A model generated the notes under the pieces. It was given only the letters and a program-made list of their open reading frames with translations. It searched no databases and was not told the origin of the DNA. A stretch of 64,000 nt of DNA from Paraburkholderia ferrariae NBRC 106233 (GTDB lineage Bacteria; Pseudomonadota; Gammaproteobacteria; Burkholderiales; Burkholderiaceae): the NCBI RefSeq assembly GCF_000685035.1, contig NZ_BAYB01000008.1:248001-312000 (forward strand), written 5' to 3'. Numbering within the stretch: the first letter of the stretch is position 1; the number at the start of each line of letters is the position of its first letter. Shown here piece after piece: positions 1 through 8,784 of the stretch. The position numbers were made by a program, and so were the translations under genes.

Positions 1-650
1 CGCTTTTCGAAGTACGCGCGCTTCGCTTCGTCGGCAAGGTCCTCGGCGTTCAGGTCGGTGGCGATGGTGCCCGGCATCACCGAATTGCAGCGGATGCCAT
101 ACGGCCCGAGCGCAATCGCACACGACTGCATGAGCGAATGCACCCCCGCCTTGGTGGGCGTGTAGTGCGTCTGCATGCCGCCGCCCACGAGCGCGCTGAT
201 CGAACTCGTCGCCACGATCGCGCCGCCCGTGCCCTGCTCCTTCATCTGCCGCGCCACGGCCTGGGTCACGTAGAACGCGCCGTTCAGGTTCACGCCTATC
301 GTGCGCTCCAGCACCGCGGGCGGCATGTCGAGAAACGCATGGAACGGGCAGATGCCCGCGTTGCTCGCAAGCACGTCCACGTGGCCGAACCGGTCCACGG
401 TCTGGCGCACGAGGTCGATGCCGGTCTGCGGCGCGGCCACGTTGCCTTCCACCGCAATCGCACGCCGCCCCAGCCGTTCGATCTCGTCGAGCACCTCGGA
501 GATGGCCGCGCGCCGCCCGTACGAAGCGTCGTTATCCCCCCAGTAATTGATCGCCACGTCGGCGCCTTCGCGGGCACTGGCAAGGGCGATGGCGCGGCCG
601 ATGCCGCGCGACCCGCCCGTGACGATCACCACCTTGTCCTTGAGCAGCAC
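1..650 (-). CDS. L-rhamnose 1-dehydrogenase, SDR family (3' end cut by window edge)
   Basis: Short-chain dehydrogenase/reductase whose last ~40 residues lie outside the window. The Rossmann glycine motif TGGSRGIG is at about residues 11-18, SNAG at 96-99, and the catalytic Ser149/150 with YTPTK (Tyr163, Lys167). I chose the GTG at 648-650 because AAGGAG sits 6 bases upstream and the first residues (VLLKDKVVIV) run straight into the first beta strand. It lies 56 bp downstream of the L-rhamnonate dehydratase gene. From that context I infer that it oxidises L-rhamnose to L-rhamnono-lactone with NAD(P)+ in the cytosol, the first step of the non-phosphorylative pathway. The SDR assignment is certain; the substrate is inferred from neighbours and general resemblance. 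Confidence 0.8.
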   Translation of the reverse strand, partial: MLLKDKVVIVTGGSRGIGRAIALASAREGADVAINYWGDNDASYGRRAAISEVLDEIERLGRRAIAVEGNVAAPQTGIDLVRQTVDRFGHVDVLASNAGICPFHAFLDMPPAVLERTIGVNLNGAFYVTQAVARQMKEQGTGGAIVATSSISALVGGGMQTHYTPTKAGVHSLMQSCAIALGPYGIRCNSVMPGTIATDLNAEDLADEAKRAYFEK

Positions 651-706
651 GTCGATCTCCTTGCGACCGCCCTCGCGAATCGCGTGAATGCAGCGTCCCT
701 GCGCAA

Positions 707-1885
707 TCAATGGGTATAGGGTCTCGCGAGCGCGCAGTCGGGATTGAGCCGCACGCCGAAGCCCGGCGTCTCCGGCACTTTCATGCGCCCGTTCACCGGC
801 ACCGGTTCGTCGAGCAGGAGCGGCGTGAACATCGGCACGACCTGATCGGCCTTCGGCGCCATCATCAGAAACTCCGCGAACGGCGAGTTGTGGCGCGTGA
901 CCACGAAGTGATAGCTGTACACCGAGGAGCCGTGCGGCACGACCAGGGCGCCGTGCGCGTCGGCCAGCGCGGAAATCTTGATGAGCTCGGTCATGCCGCC
1001 GCACCAGTTCACGTCCGGCTGGATCAGGTCGCAGCACCCCATCTCCAGCAGCATGCGAAAGCCCCAGCGCGTCGCCTCGTGCTCGCCCGTGGACACCATC
1101 ATGCCGCGCGGCACGTTGCGGCGCAGTTCGGCATAGCCCCAGTAGTCGTCGGGCGGCAGGGCCTCTTCGATCCACTTGAGGCCGTATTCGTGCGCGCCTT
1201 GCGCGAGCCGCGTGGCGTAGAGCACGTCGAGGCTCATCCAGCAGTCGTACATGAGCCAGAAGTCGTCGCCCACGCGCTCGCGCATGGCGGCGAGCCGTTC
1301 GAGGTTCTGGCGCAGCCCCTCTTCGCCTTCGGCCGGGCCGTGCCGCAACGGCATCTTGCCGCCGATGAAGCCCATCTCCTTCGCGAGATCGGGGCGCGCG
1401 CCCGTGGCGTAGAACACCAGTTCGTCGCGCACCGGGCCGCCCAGCAACTGGTACACGGGCTCTTCGCGCAGCTTGCCCAGCAAGTCCCACAGCGCGAGAT
1501 CCACGCCGGAAATCGTGTTGAGCACCACGCCCTTGCGGCCATAGTAGAGCGTGGCGTAGTACATCTGATCCCAGATCTTCTCCAGGTCCGTCACGCGCTG
1601 GCCTTCCAGGAAGCGCGCGAGATGCCGCTCGACAATGAACGCGCCGATCTCGCCGCCCGTGGTCACCGCGAAGCCCACCGTGCCGTCGCTCGCCTCCACC
1701 TCCACGACCAGCGTGCCGAGCACGTCGATGCCGAACGAGCGGCGGCTTTGCCGGTACTCGGGATAGCGCGCCATGGGGGTGGCGACGTGATCGTCGATCC
1801 AGTGGCCGTCGGCCTGGTCGTGATAGTCGGCACCGCCGCCGCGCACGGTGAACGCGCGCACCTGCTTGATGGTAGGCATGGCCAT
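707..1885 (-). CDS. rhmD: L-rhamnonate dehydratase (enolase superfamily)
   Basis: A 392-aa enolase-superfamily acid-sugar dehydratase that resembles E. coli RhmD along its whole length. It should convert L-rhamnonate to 2-keto-3-deoxy-L-rhamnonate using Mg2+. Visible signatures are GGADYHDQ and [11 protein letters not shown] near the N terminus and [18 protein letters not shown] in the capping-to-barrel region. Expected metal ligands are Asp214 (LMYDCW), Glu240 (KWIE) and Glu268 (STGEH), with the general-base dyad Asp291 (QPDVNWCGG) and His318 (VVPHGS). The ATG at 1885 has GAGGAG about 10 bases upstream. It is the middle gene of the rhamnose operon, with 93 bp to the upstream SDR and 56 bp to the downstream SDR. 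Confidence 0.93.
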   Translation of the reverse strand: MAMPTIKQVRAFTVRGGGADYHDQADGHWIDDHVATPMARYPEYRQSRRSFGIDVLGTLVVEVEASDGTVGFAVTTGGEIGAFIVERHLARFLEGQRVTDLEKIWDQMYYATLYYGRKGVVLNTISGVDLALWDLLGKLREEPVYQLLGGPVRDELVFYATGARPDLAKEMGFIGGKMPLRHGPAEGEEGLRQNLERLAAMRERVGDDFWLMYDCWMSLDVLYATRLAQGAHEYGLKWIEEALPPDDYWGYAELRRNVPRGMMVSTGEHEATRWGFRMLLEMGCCDLIQPDVNWCGGMTELIKISALADAHGALVVPHGSSVYSYHFVVTRHNSPFAEFLMMAPKADQVVPMFTPLLLDEPVPVNGRMKVPETPGFGVRLNPDCALARPYTH

Positions 1886-1978
1886 GAGAGGTTGCTCCTC
1901 GAGAGGGATTAGCGCACGCGGCCGCCAGCCGCCTCCGGTATCCGGAAAGCTTCGGGGTTCATCGCTCGATGCCCCCGA

Positions 1979-2731
1979 TCAGTAGGTTGCCCGGCCGCCG
2001 GAGAGATCGAACACCGAACCGGTGCTGAACGCACAGTCTTCGGAGCAGAGCCAGACGATCAGCGAAGCCGCCTCTTCCGGCATCAGGAACCGGTTCATCG
2101 GAATCTTCGCGAGCATGTACTCGATGTGCTGCGGCGACATCGAATCGAAGATTTCGGTTTTCGCCGCGGCCGGCGTCACGGCGTTCACGAGCACGTTCTT
2201 CGTGGCCAGTTCCTTGCCGAGCGACTTCGTGAGGCCGATCAACCCCGCCTTGGAAGCACTGTAGTGCGAAGCATTCGGGTTGCCCTCCTTGCCCGCCACC
2301 GAAGCAATGTTCACGATGCGCCCGTAGCCCTGCGCGATCATGCCCGGCACCACGGCGCGGCAAGTGAGGTAGCTGCCGATCAGATTCACTTCGATCACGC
2401 GGCGCCACATGTCCACGGGCAACTCCCATGTGAGGCCGTTGCCGCCGGTGATGCCTGCGCTGTTCACGAGCGCGTGGATTCCCCCATGCGTCTCGATGGT
2501 CTCGCGCGCGGCGGCTTCGACGGAGGCTTCGTCGGTCAGCTCGACCTTCACCGTGGAGACCGCGCCCAACGCCGCCAATTCGCCGCGCGAGCGCTCGAGC
2601 CGCTCGGCATCGATATCCCACAGCGCCACCGCCGCGCCCGAGCGCAGCGCGCGCTGCGCGACCGCATAGCCGATGCCGCGTGCCCCGCCCGTCACCACCA
2701 TCACGCGGTTCTTGAGATCGAGCTGATTCAT
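1979..2731 (-). CDS. 2-keto-3-deoxy-L-rhamnonate dehydrogenase, SDR family
   Basis: A 250-aa classical SDR. It has TGGARGIG at residues 14-21, NSAG at 90-93, Ser144, and YSASK with Tyr157 and Lys161. GAGGAGG lies just before the ATG. As the first gene of the rhmD operon it most likely oxidises 2-keto-3-deoxy-L-rhamnonate at C4 with NAD+ (the LRA5-type step). The diketo product would then be hydrolysed by a fumarylacetoacetate-hydrolase-family enzyme, which is not in the window. The SDR fold is certain. The substrate follows from operon context and from the known pathway in sphingomonads and beta-proteobacteria. A generic sugar or 3-oxoacyl dehydrogenase is the alternative. Confidence 0.8.
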   Translation of the reverse strand: MNQLDLKNRVMVVTGGARGIGYAVAQRALRSGAAVALWDIDAERLERSRGELAALGAVSTVKVELTDEASVEAAARETIETHGGIHALVNSAGITGGNGLTWELPVDMWRRVIEVNLIGSYLTCRAVVPGMIAQGYGRIVNIASVAGKEGNPNASHYSASKAGLIGLTKSLGKELATKNVLVNAVTPAAAKTEIFDSMSPQHIEYMLAKIPMNRFLMPEEAASLIVWLCSEDCAFSTGSVFDLSGGRATY

Positions 2732-3187
2732 CGCGCCTCCTCGCCGGATACGGCGTGTCTCCTGGTGTTTGAATTCGGGTGTTGCCGGTTAACCTGCTGG
2801 CTCGACTATAGGTGCGGCCCGATACCCGAACAATCCGAAAGACGCATGGGCCGATAACGAAAACGGATCGGTCCCAGTTAGTGGTCAAACGGAGCCGGTA
2901 AAATTGCACGTCTCGCGATGCAATCCATTGCGCTTCGACCCGAAATTAAAGTCGGCCTGGCGGCCTTCAGACGGCGCGAGCACCGCCGTTATAGCCGTCA
3001 ACTGCACCGGGTCTCGCGATCGGCCCATCGCAATTCCCGTGACAGATCCGGCAATCTTGACGTCACCCTTTTTGCGCATCGCTTCGATGCGCGACGCCAG
3101 CCGGTCACCCACATTCACGTCTTCCCGCCAGCAGGCGGCCCTCCGGGCGCCGCCGCCGGCGGGGTGTCGTTTTGCCTTTCCAGATCG
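2732..3187. other. Intergenic region between the rhamnose operon and the lipoprotein gene
   Basis: 456 bp between divergent genes; it must hold both promoters. On the minus strand a TATAGT hexamer near 2805-2812 could be a -10 element for the rhamnose operon. No convincing palindromic operator was found. Short open frames here have poor ribosome sites and no recognisable protein features, so no gene is called. Confidence 0.5.
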
Positions 3188-5146
3188 ATGAAACTCATTC
3201 CCTTATTGTTGTCCTCGTTGCTGATCCTCGCGGGCTGCGGCGGTGGCGGAGGTTCCAGCAGCGCCGGCGGCAACAGCGGAGCCGAAGCGGCCAACGGCAG
3301 CAACCCGGCCACCTCGCAAAACGCGGGCGGCAACCCACCCGGCAGCACCGGTTCGAACCCCGCAAACGCGAATTCCGCAGCCGTCGCCGGCACGATGACC
3401 TGCAACTCCCCGGTCGCGTCGAGCGCCACGGCCAGCAGCACGCTGGTCTCGGCCGATACACCGAACGCATCGAGCGGCCGCATCTACGCTTCGGGCGCAT
3501 CGTTCCCGGCGGCCTTCGTCACCAACGCACCCTCGCCCGATACGCTCAACTGGTCGATCACCGATCAATCCGGCAATGCAGTGGCCGGCGGCAGCCTGCC
3601 CGTGGCAGCGGGCGCCGTGACGACCACGCTCACCTGCGCCTCGACGCTCGCCGGCTATTTCGCACTCTCCGCCACGCTTGCGAACAACGGCGGACAGGTT
3701 CCCGAGGCCGGCACCCGCCCCGCCGGCAATGCAACCTTCGGAGTACTGCCTAACCTGGCCGGCATCGTGCCCGCCGTGACCTACGCGCATCAGGACCTGC
3801 ACCGCTTCGGCATGCAAGGGGAAAACGACAACGGCCCCGTGCTCTCCGCGCTCGGCATTTCGTGGACCCTCGACGACCGCTCGCTCGCGACCATGGAGCC
3901 GAGCGCCGCCAACACCTTCAATCCGAACGCCAACAACCTCGATCCGTTCTACACGAGCGGCAACGTGATGCGCTTCATCCGGCTCGACGGCATTCCCGCC
4001 TGGGCCAGCCCGACGAATGCGTTCGAAGACGAAACCCTGCCGCCGACCAACCTCACGTACTACCAGGGGTATATGGCACGTGTAGGCACCGAGTCGAACA
4101 TCATTCGCACTACGTACTTTCCGAATCAGTCGGCCAACTACTACCAGGTCACCTGGGAACCCGATGCGCAGTGGGCCGGCACCAACGCGCAATTCGTGCA
4201 GCTTTATCAAACTGTCTATCAGGGTCTGCATTCGACCGACTCGCAGGCCGTGGTGATGGGGCCGACCGACTCCGGCCCGGACACGACCGCGAGCCAGCTC
4301 GCCGCGCTTCAGCCGCTCGGCTACGGCCAGTACATCGACGGCGTGACCACGCACGGCTACTACGACATCAACGGGACGTCGCCTTCGTACCCGCCCGAGC
4401 GTCTCGCGGGCGATCCGTCCACGATCTCGCAATCGCTGATCGGCGAAATGCGCGGCCTGCGCAGCGAAATGGCCTCGCAGTACAAGCCCGGCATGAAGCT
4501 GTTCCAGACCGAGGTGGGCATCATGTACGACAACGGCACGTCGTATAGCGCCACTTACCCCACGGCCAACGTGCTGTATGCGCAGGGCGCCGTGGTCGCC
4601 CGCTCCCACCTGATCATTCTGGGCGAAGGCGCCGACCAGACATGGGTGTTCTATGGCGCGGACTTCCCCGGCAAGGTGGGCTACGGCACGTTCTTCGACC
4701 TCGACAATCCGCAGGGCGAGTACGGCGCCACGAACATCAGCCCCAAGCCGGCCGCCATGGCCGTGGCCGCGATGACGCGCATTCTGGACGGCACCAACAC
4801 GCTCGGCCCGGTGAACGGCACACCCAGCGGCGTCTATGCCTACGCGTTCCAGCAACTGAACAACGGCGCCGTGATTACCGCGCTCTGGACGCACAACAAC
4901 AGCGTGTGGAGCGCGAGCAGCGGTTTCAGCTCGACGTATAGCGTGCCGTACACCCTCGCCGTGGACGCGCCCGGCACCAGCGGCACGGTGGCGGTGCTCG
5001 ACGAGATGGGCAATCCTTCGACGCTGAACTACAGCAACGGCGCCCTGACGCTGAGCCTGACCGAGTCGCCGGTCTATGTGATCTCGCACAATGCGTCCGT
5101 CGCCAGCGCGAACGCCACGCTGCCCGCGGGGTATGTACCCAACTGA
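3188..5146 (+). CDS. Secreted lipoprotein with a glycoside-hydrolase-like (clan GH-A type) barrel
   Basis: A 652-aa predicted lipoprotein. The signal peptide ends in the lipobox LAGC with Cys17 as the lipidation site, followed by a Gly/Ser/Asn/Ala-rich linker (about 18-66). Residues ~70-185 look like a beta-sandwich, and from ~190 the sequence reads like a TIM-barrel glycosidase. WEP at 323-325 would carry the acid/base Glu324, and FQTEVG with Glu442 would carry the nucleophile. The C terminus (~550-652) looks like a beta domain. The frame stays open upstream to 2918, but only the 3188 ATG gives a signal peptide. Substrate unknown, probably an exopolysaccharide. The stop codon lies inside the first unit of a 12-bp tandem repeat. 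Confidence 0.7.
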   Translation: MKLIPLLLSSLLILAGCGGGGGSSSAGGNSGAEAANGSNPATSQNAGGNPPGSTGSNPANANSAAVAGTMTCNSPVASSATASSTLVSADTPNASSGRIYASGASFPAAFVTNAPSPDTLNWSITDQSGNAVAGGSLPVAAGAVTTTLTCASTLAGYFALSATLANNGGQVPEAGTRPAGNATFGVLPNLAGIVPAVTYAHQDLHRFGMQGENDNGPVLSALGISWTLDDRSLATMEPSAANTFNPNANNLDPFYTSGNVMRFIRLDGIPAWASPTNAFEDETLPPTNLTYYQGYMARVGTESNIIRTTYFPNQSANYYQVTWEPDAQWAGTNAQFVQLYQTVYQGLHSTDSQAVVMGPTDSGPDTTASQLAALQPLGYGQYIDGVTTHGYYDINGTSPSYPPERLAGDPSTISQSLIGEMRGLRSEMASQYKPGMKLFQTEVGIMYDNGTSYSATYPTANVLYAQGAVVARSHLIILGEGADQTWVFYGADFPGKVGYGTFFDLDNPQGEYGATNISPKPAAMAVAAMTRILDGTNTLGPVNGTPSGVYAYAFQQLNNGAVITALWTHNNSVWSASSGFSSTYSVPYTLAVDAPGTSGTVAVLDEMGNPSTLNYSNGALTLSLTESPVYVISHNASVASANATLPAGYVPN

Positions 5147-5218
5147 GTACCCAACTGAGTACCCAACTGAGTGCCCAACTGAGTGCCCAATTGAGTACCC
5201 AGCCGGGTGCCCAGCCAG
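5135..5218. repeat. 12-bp minisatellite, seven units, overlapping the lipoprotein stop codon
   Basis: Seven head-to-tail units. The first three are exactly GTACCCAACTGA. Units four and five are GTGCCCAACTGA and GTGCCCAATTGA, and the last two are more diverged (GTACCCAGCCGG, GTGCCCAGCCAG). The first unit supplies the last three codons (V-P-N) and TGA of the lipoprotein. Because the period is a multiple of three, each conserved unit repeats V-P-N-stop in the same frame, so gain or loss of units does not change the protein. Confidence 0.95.
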
Positions 5219-5249
5219 GCGGCGCAAACCGTGCAGCAGCAAAAAGGCG

Positions 5250-6146
5250 TTACCGCGCCGGCAATGCCGCGCCCGATCGATCCGGGCGGCGTGTACTCAC
5301 GCAGCCGATCATCCCTGCGCTCACGACCGCGATCCCGGCGAGCGTGAGCGCGGGCGGCCGCTCGCCCAGCACCAGGGCGGCCTCCACCGTCGCGAGCAGC
5401 GGCGCCAGCGCCGCGAACGTCGAACCGGTGGTGGCGCCGAGGATCGATACGGCTTTGCTGTAGAAGTACAAGCCGCCGATGGCGACGAACACGCCCTGAT
5501 AGAGCGCCTGCACGGCAATGGCGCTCAAGGGCGCATGGGCGAAAGACACGCCGCGCGTCCAGAGATAGATCGGGCCATACACGAGCGCCGACCCCACGGA
5601 GACGATCGCCGTGGCGCGAAACGCGTCGATGGCCCAGCGCCGCGTCGTGATGTTGTAGACCGCCCAGAGCAGCCCGCCGAGCACGAACAGCGCGAGGGCG
5701 GCCGGCCCGCCCGCGCCGGACAGCGCCGTCGAAGCGGCAACGCCCATGCCGCCGAGCACGAGCGGCACGCCCCAGCGCTGCCCGCGCGATAGCCGGTCTT
5801 TGAGCACCGCTGCGCCCAGCAGCGACGTGAACGCGATCATGCTGCCCGGCGTGAGCGCGAAATAGCCGACGGGCGCGCGGCTCAGGGCGGCACCGACCAC
5901 GAGGACATAGGGCGCACCCACACCGCCGGTCATCAGGATAACTGACAAAATCCCCGTCCCGCCAAGCCCGCGGCGCACGAGTACCGGAAGCAACAGCAAG
6001 CCCGACACCGAGAACCGGATGAAGGCGATGTCGTAGGTATCGAGCGACGAATGCGTGAGGCCGAAGCGCGTCACGACCGGGAAGCCGCCCCAGATGAGCA
6101 CCGCCAGCAATCCATAGCCGATCCCGGCCAGCCGTTCGTCGAGCAT
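5250..6146 (-). CDS. EamA/DMT-family transporter
   Basis: A 298-aa integral membrane protein of the drug/metabolite transporter superfamily, the usual length for two EamA repeats. About ten hydrophobic segments are readable, beginning with GIGYGLLAVLIWGGFPVVTR, whose small-residue and Trp pattern is typical of the first EamA helix. A second repeat starts near residue 150. It probably exports an amino acid or small metabolite. It is convergent with the lipoprotein gene across the minisatellite. A 19-bp inverted repeat lies about 75 bp upstream of its start and may be its operator. Substrate cannot be read from sequence. Confidence 0.85.
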   Translation of the reverse strand: MLDERLAGIGYGLLAVLIWGGFPVVTRFGLTHSSLDTYDIAFIRFSVSGLLLLPVLVRRGLGGTGILSVILMTGGVGAPYVLVVGAALSRAPVGYFALTPGSMIAFTSLLGAAVLKDRLSRGQRWGVPLVLGGMGVAASTALSGAGGPAALALFVLGGLLWAVYNITTRRWAIDAFRATAIVSVGSALVYGPIYLWTRGVSFAHAPLSAIAVQALYQGVFVAIGGLYFYSKAVSILGATTGSTFAALAPLLATVEAALVLGERPPALTLAGIAVVSAGMIGCVSTRRPDRSGAALPAR

Positions 6147-6221
6147 GCGTTGTCTCCCCCTGGATTCGCGAACTCGTCGGATAACGAGTTACGCGCAAGC
6201 ATGCGGGCCACCGAGAGTGCT

Positions 6222-6240
6222 GTCCAATATATTATTGGAC
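6222..6240. promoter_or_regulatory. Inverted repeat upstream of the EamA gene (possible operator)
   Basis: The half-sites GTCCAAT and ATTGGAC are perfect inverted copies separated by an AT-only spacer of five bases. The element sits in the intergenic space between the EamA start (6146) and the maeB terminator. Perfect arms and an AT-rich centre suit a dimeric repressor such as GntR or TetR type. No regulator gene is adjacent to identify it. Confidence 0.5.
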
Positions 6241-6283
6241 CTCGATTAAGACAAAAAAGATATCAATTGCACCGGCCAGAATG

Positions 6284-6315
6284 AAAAAACGGCGGCCGCT
6301 TGCGCGGACCGCCGT
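6284..6315 (-). terminator. Rho-independent terminator of maeB
   Basis: Read on the minus strand just after the maeB stop, ACGGCGGTCCGC pairs with GCGGCCGCCGT around a GCAA tetraloop (one bulge). It is followed directly by six T residues. Confidence 0.85.
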
Positions 6316-6341
6316 CTCATTCGTTACGACGACAGGGGGAA

Positions 6342-8627
6342 TCAGTCGCGATTGGCCTGCAGCACGGTCAGTGCGGCCATGTTGACGATCCGGCGCACCG
6401 TCGAGCTCGACGTGAGGATGTTCACCGGCGCATTCACGCCGAGCAGGAACGGCCCCACCGCCACGTTGCTGCCCGCGCCCGTCTTCAGCAGGTTGTAGGC
6501 AATGTTGCCCGCGTCCACGTTCGGGCACACCAGCAGGTTCGCGGCGCCCTTCAGGCGCGAGTGCGGCAGGATGCGCTCGCGCAGCGATTCGTCCAGCGCG
6601 CAGTCGCCGTGCATTTCGCCGTCGATTTCCAGATCCGGCGCCTGGGCCGAAACGAGCTTGAGCACCTCGCGCATCTTCGTGCCCGAAGCCGAGCTGCCCG
6701 AGCCGAAGTTCGAACGCGAAAGCAGCGCCACCTTCGGCGAGAGATTGAGCCACGCCATCTGCTTCGCGGCGGCAATCGTGAACTCGGCGATCTGCTGCGC
6801 GTCCGGGTTGTCGTTCACGTGCGTATCGACGAGCGCCACCGTGTGCTTGTCGAGCAGCAGAATGTTCATCGCCGCATAGAGGTTCGCGCCCGGCAACTTG
6901 CCGATCGCTTCATCCACGAAGCGCAGGTGGTCGTGGTACGCGCCCACGGTGCCGCACACCATGCCGTCCGCGTCGCCGAGGCGCACCATCATCGCGCCGA
7001 TCAGCGTAAGGCGGCGGCGCATTTCCACGCGCGCCATCTCCTTCGAAATGCCGTCGCGGCAGCGCAGTTCCCAGTAGGTGGTCCAGTACTGGTGGAAGCG
7101 CTCGTCGTACTCGGGGTTCGTCACTTCCACGTCCTCGCCCAGACGCAGGCGCAGGCCGAACTTCTCGATGCGCGCGAGCAGCACCTCGGGGCGGCCGATC
7201 AGGATGGGGCGCGCGAGCTTCTCGTCGACGATCACCTGCACCGCGCGCAGCACGCGCTCTTCCTCGCCCTCGGCGAACACGATGCGCGACTTGCCGCCTT
7301 CGCGCACGTATTGCTTGGCCGTCGCGAAGACCGGCTTCATGAATGCGCCCGAGTGATAGACGAACTGCTGGAGTTCGTTCGTATAGGCTTCGAAGTCGTC
7401 GATGGCGCGCGTGGCCACGCCGTCTTCCATCGCGGCCTTCGCCACCGCCGGCGCGATGCGCAGAATCAGGCGCGAATCGAAGGGCTTCGGAATCAGGTAC
7501 GTCGGGCCAAAGCGCAGATCATAGGCGCCGTAGGCGGCGGCCACCGAGTCGTTCGGCTCTTCTTCGGCAAGCTTGGCGATCGCGCGCACCGCGGCGATTT
7601 CCATGTTGCGCGTGATGGTGGTCGCGCCCACGTCCAGCGCCCCGCGGAAGATGTACGGGAAGCACAGGACGTTGTTCACCTGGTTCGGGAAGTCCGAGCG
7701 GCCCGTTGCCATGACCACGTCCGGGCGCGCTTCCAGCGCCACGTCCGGGAAAATCTCCGGCGTGGGGTTCGCGAGCGCGAGAATCAGCGGCTTCGCGGCC
7801 ATCTTCTTGACCATCTCGGGCTTGAGCACGCCGCCCGCCGAGCAGCCGAGGAACACATCGGCGCCTTCGATCACGTCGGAGAGCGAGCGCGCCGGGGTGT
7901 CCTGCGCGAAACGCTCCTTGTCCGGGTCCATCAGTTCCGTGCGGCCCTTGTAGACCACGCCGGCGAGATCGGTTGCCCAGATGTTCCCGGCCGGCAGGCC
8001 CAGATCGACCATCAGGTCGAGGCAGGCCAGCGCCGCCGCGCCCGCGCCCGAGGTCACCACCTTCACCTCGCGGATGTCCTTGCCCACCACCTTCAGGCCA
8101 TTGAGGAACGCCGCCGAAACCGTGATCGCCGTGCCGTGCTGGTCGTCGTGGAAGACGGGGATCTTCATGCGCTCGCGCAGCTTGCGCTCCACGGTGAAGC
8201 AGTCCGGCGCCTTGATGTCTTCGAGGTTGATGCCGCCGAAGGTCGCTTCGAGGCTCGCAATGATCTCGACGAGCTTGTCCGGGTCCGACTCGGTGATCTC
8301 GATGTCGAACACGTCGATGCCGGCGAACTTCTTGAACAGGACCGCCTTGCCTTCCATCACCGGCTTCGAAGCGAGCGCGCCGATGTTGCCGAGGCCCAGC
8401 ACCGCCGAACCGTTCGTGATGACGCCCACCAGGTTGCCGCGGCTCGTGTACTTGAACGCGTTCTGCGGATCTTCGACGATCTCCTCGCAGGCCACGGCCA
8501 CGCCCGGCGTATAGGCGAGCGCCAGATCGCGCTGGGTGACGAGCGGCTTGCTCGCCGTCACCGAGATTTTCCCGGGGGTGGGGTACTGGTGATATTCCAG
8601 GGCGGCCTGGCGATCGGTCTTGTTCAT
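6342..8627 (-). CDS. maeB: NADP-dependent malic enzyme (malic enzyme-phosphotransacetylase fusion)
   Basis: A 761-aa MaeB-type protein. The malic enzyme N-terminal domain is about residues 15-150 (LALAYTPGVAVACEEI, GDGSAVLG-type segment, CFTVERKLRER). The NAD(P)-binding domain is about 160-400 (VTSGAGAAALACLDL). The C-terminal half, from ~430, is a phosphotransacetylase-like domain that in this family is regulatory rather than catalytic. It oxidatively decarboxylates malate to pyruvate with NADPH production in the cytosol. I chose the ATG at 8627 (MNKTDRQAALEYH) with TGAGGA upstream; the frame remains open to 8714 but those residues do not belong to the family. A strong terminator follows. 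A LysR gene is divergent. Confidence 0.95.
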   Translation of the reverse strand: MNKTDRQAALEYHQYPTPGKISVTASKPLVTQRDLALAYTPGVAVACEEIVEDPQNAFKYTSRGNLVGVITNGSAVLGLGNIGALASKPVMEGKAVLFKKFAGIDVFDIEITESDPDKLVEIIASLEATFGGINLEDIKAPDCFTVERKLRERMKIPVFHDDQHGTAITVSAAFLNGLKVVGKDIREVKVVTSGAGAAALACLDLMVDLGLPAGNIWATDLAGVVYKGRTELMDPDKERFAQDTPARSLSDVIEGADVFLGCSAGGVLKPEMVKKMAAKPLILALANPTPEIFPDVALEARPDVVMATGRSDFPNQVNNVLCFPYIFRGALDVGATTITRNMEIAAVRAIAKLAEEEPNDSVAAAYGAYDLRFGPTYLIPKPFDSRLILRIAPAVAKAAMEDGVATRAIDDFEAYTNELQQFVYHSGAFMKPVFATAKQYVREGGKSRIVFAEGEEERVLRAVQVIVDEKLARPILIGRPEVLLARIEKFGLRLRLGEDVEVTNPEYDERFHQYWTTYWELRCRDGISKEMARVEMRRRLTLIGAMMVRLGDADGMVCGTVGAYHDHLRFVDEAIGKLPGANLYAAMNILLLDKHTVALVDTHVNDNPDAQQIAEFTIAAAKQMAWLNLSPKVALLSRSNFGSGSSASGTKMREVLKLVSAQAPDLEIDGEMHGDCALDESLRERILPHSRLKGAANLLVCPNVDAGNIAYNLLKTGAGSNVAVGPFLLGVNAPVNILTSSSTVRRIVNMAALTVLQANRD

Positions 8628-8784
8628 GTTCCTCACTCGTCCTCTTTGGGAGCCGGGAAGAACCCGGCGGTGTTCGAATGAGACGATTCTAGGCAGACGC
8701 CATAATCTGCCCATTTTGATTTAGTATGGCACCATCACTTTTTTCTTATGTCCTTGAGGCCAACTGGCCTCATGATCCGTCCCT

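Noticed and set aside
2885..3118. 77-codon minus-strand frame in the rhamnose/lipoprotein gap
   Set aside because: No ribosome site, no recognisable features, and it covers the likely promoter region.
5135..5218. Tandem repeats considered as a CRISPR array
   Set aside because: Units are 12 bp and directly adjacent without spacers; no cas genes are present.
3203..5242. 679-codon minus-strand frame opposite the lipoprotein
   Set aside because: Low-complexity His/Arg/Gly-rich translation and no ribosome site; the plus-strand protein has a signal peptide and normal composition.
6300..8681. 793-codon open frame on the plus strand opposite maeB
   Set aside because: It is the antisense shadow of maeB in GC-rich DNA, Arg/His-rich and without any family motif.
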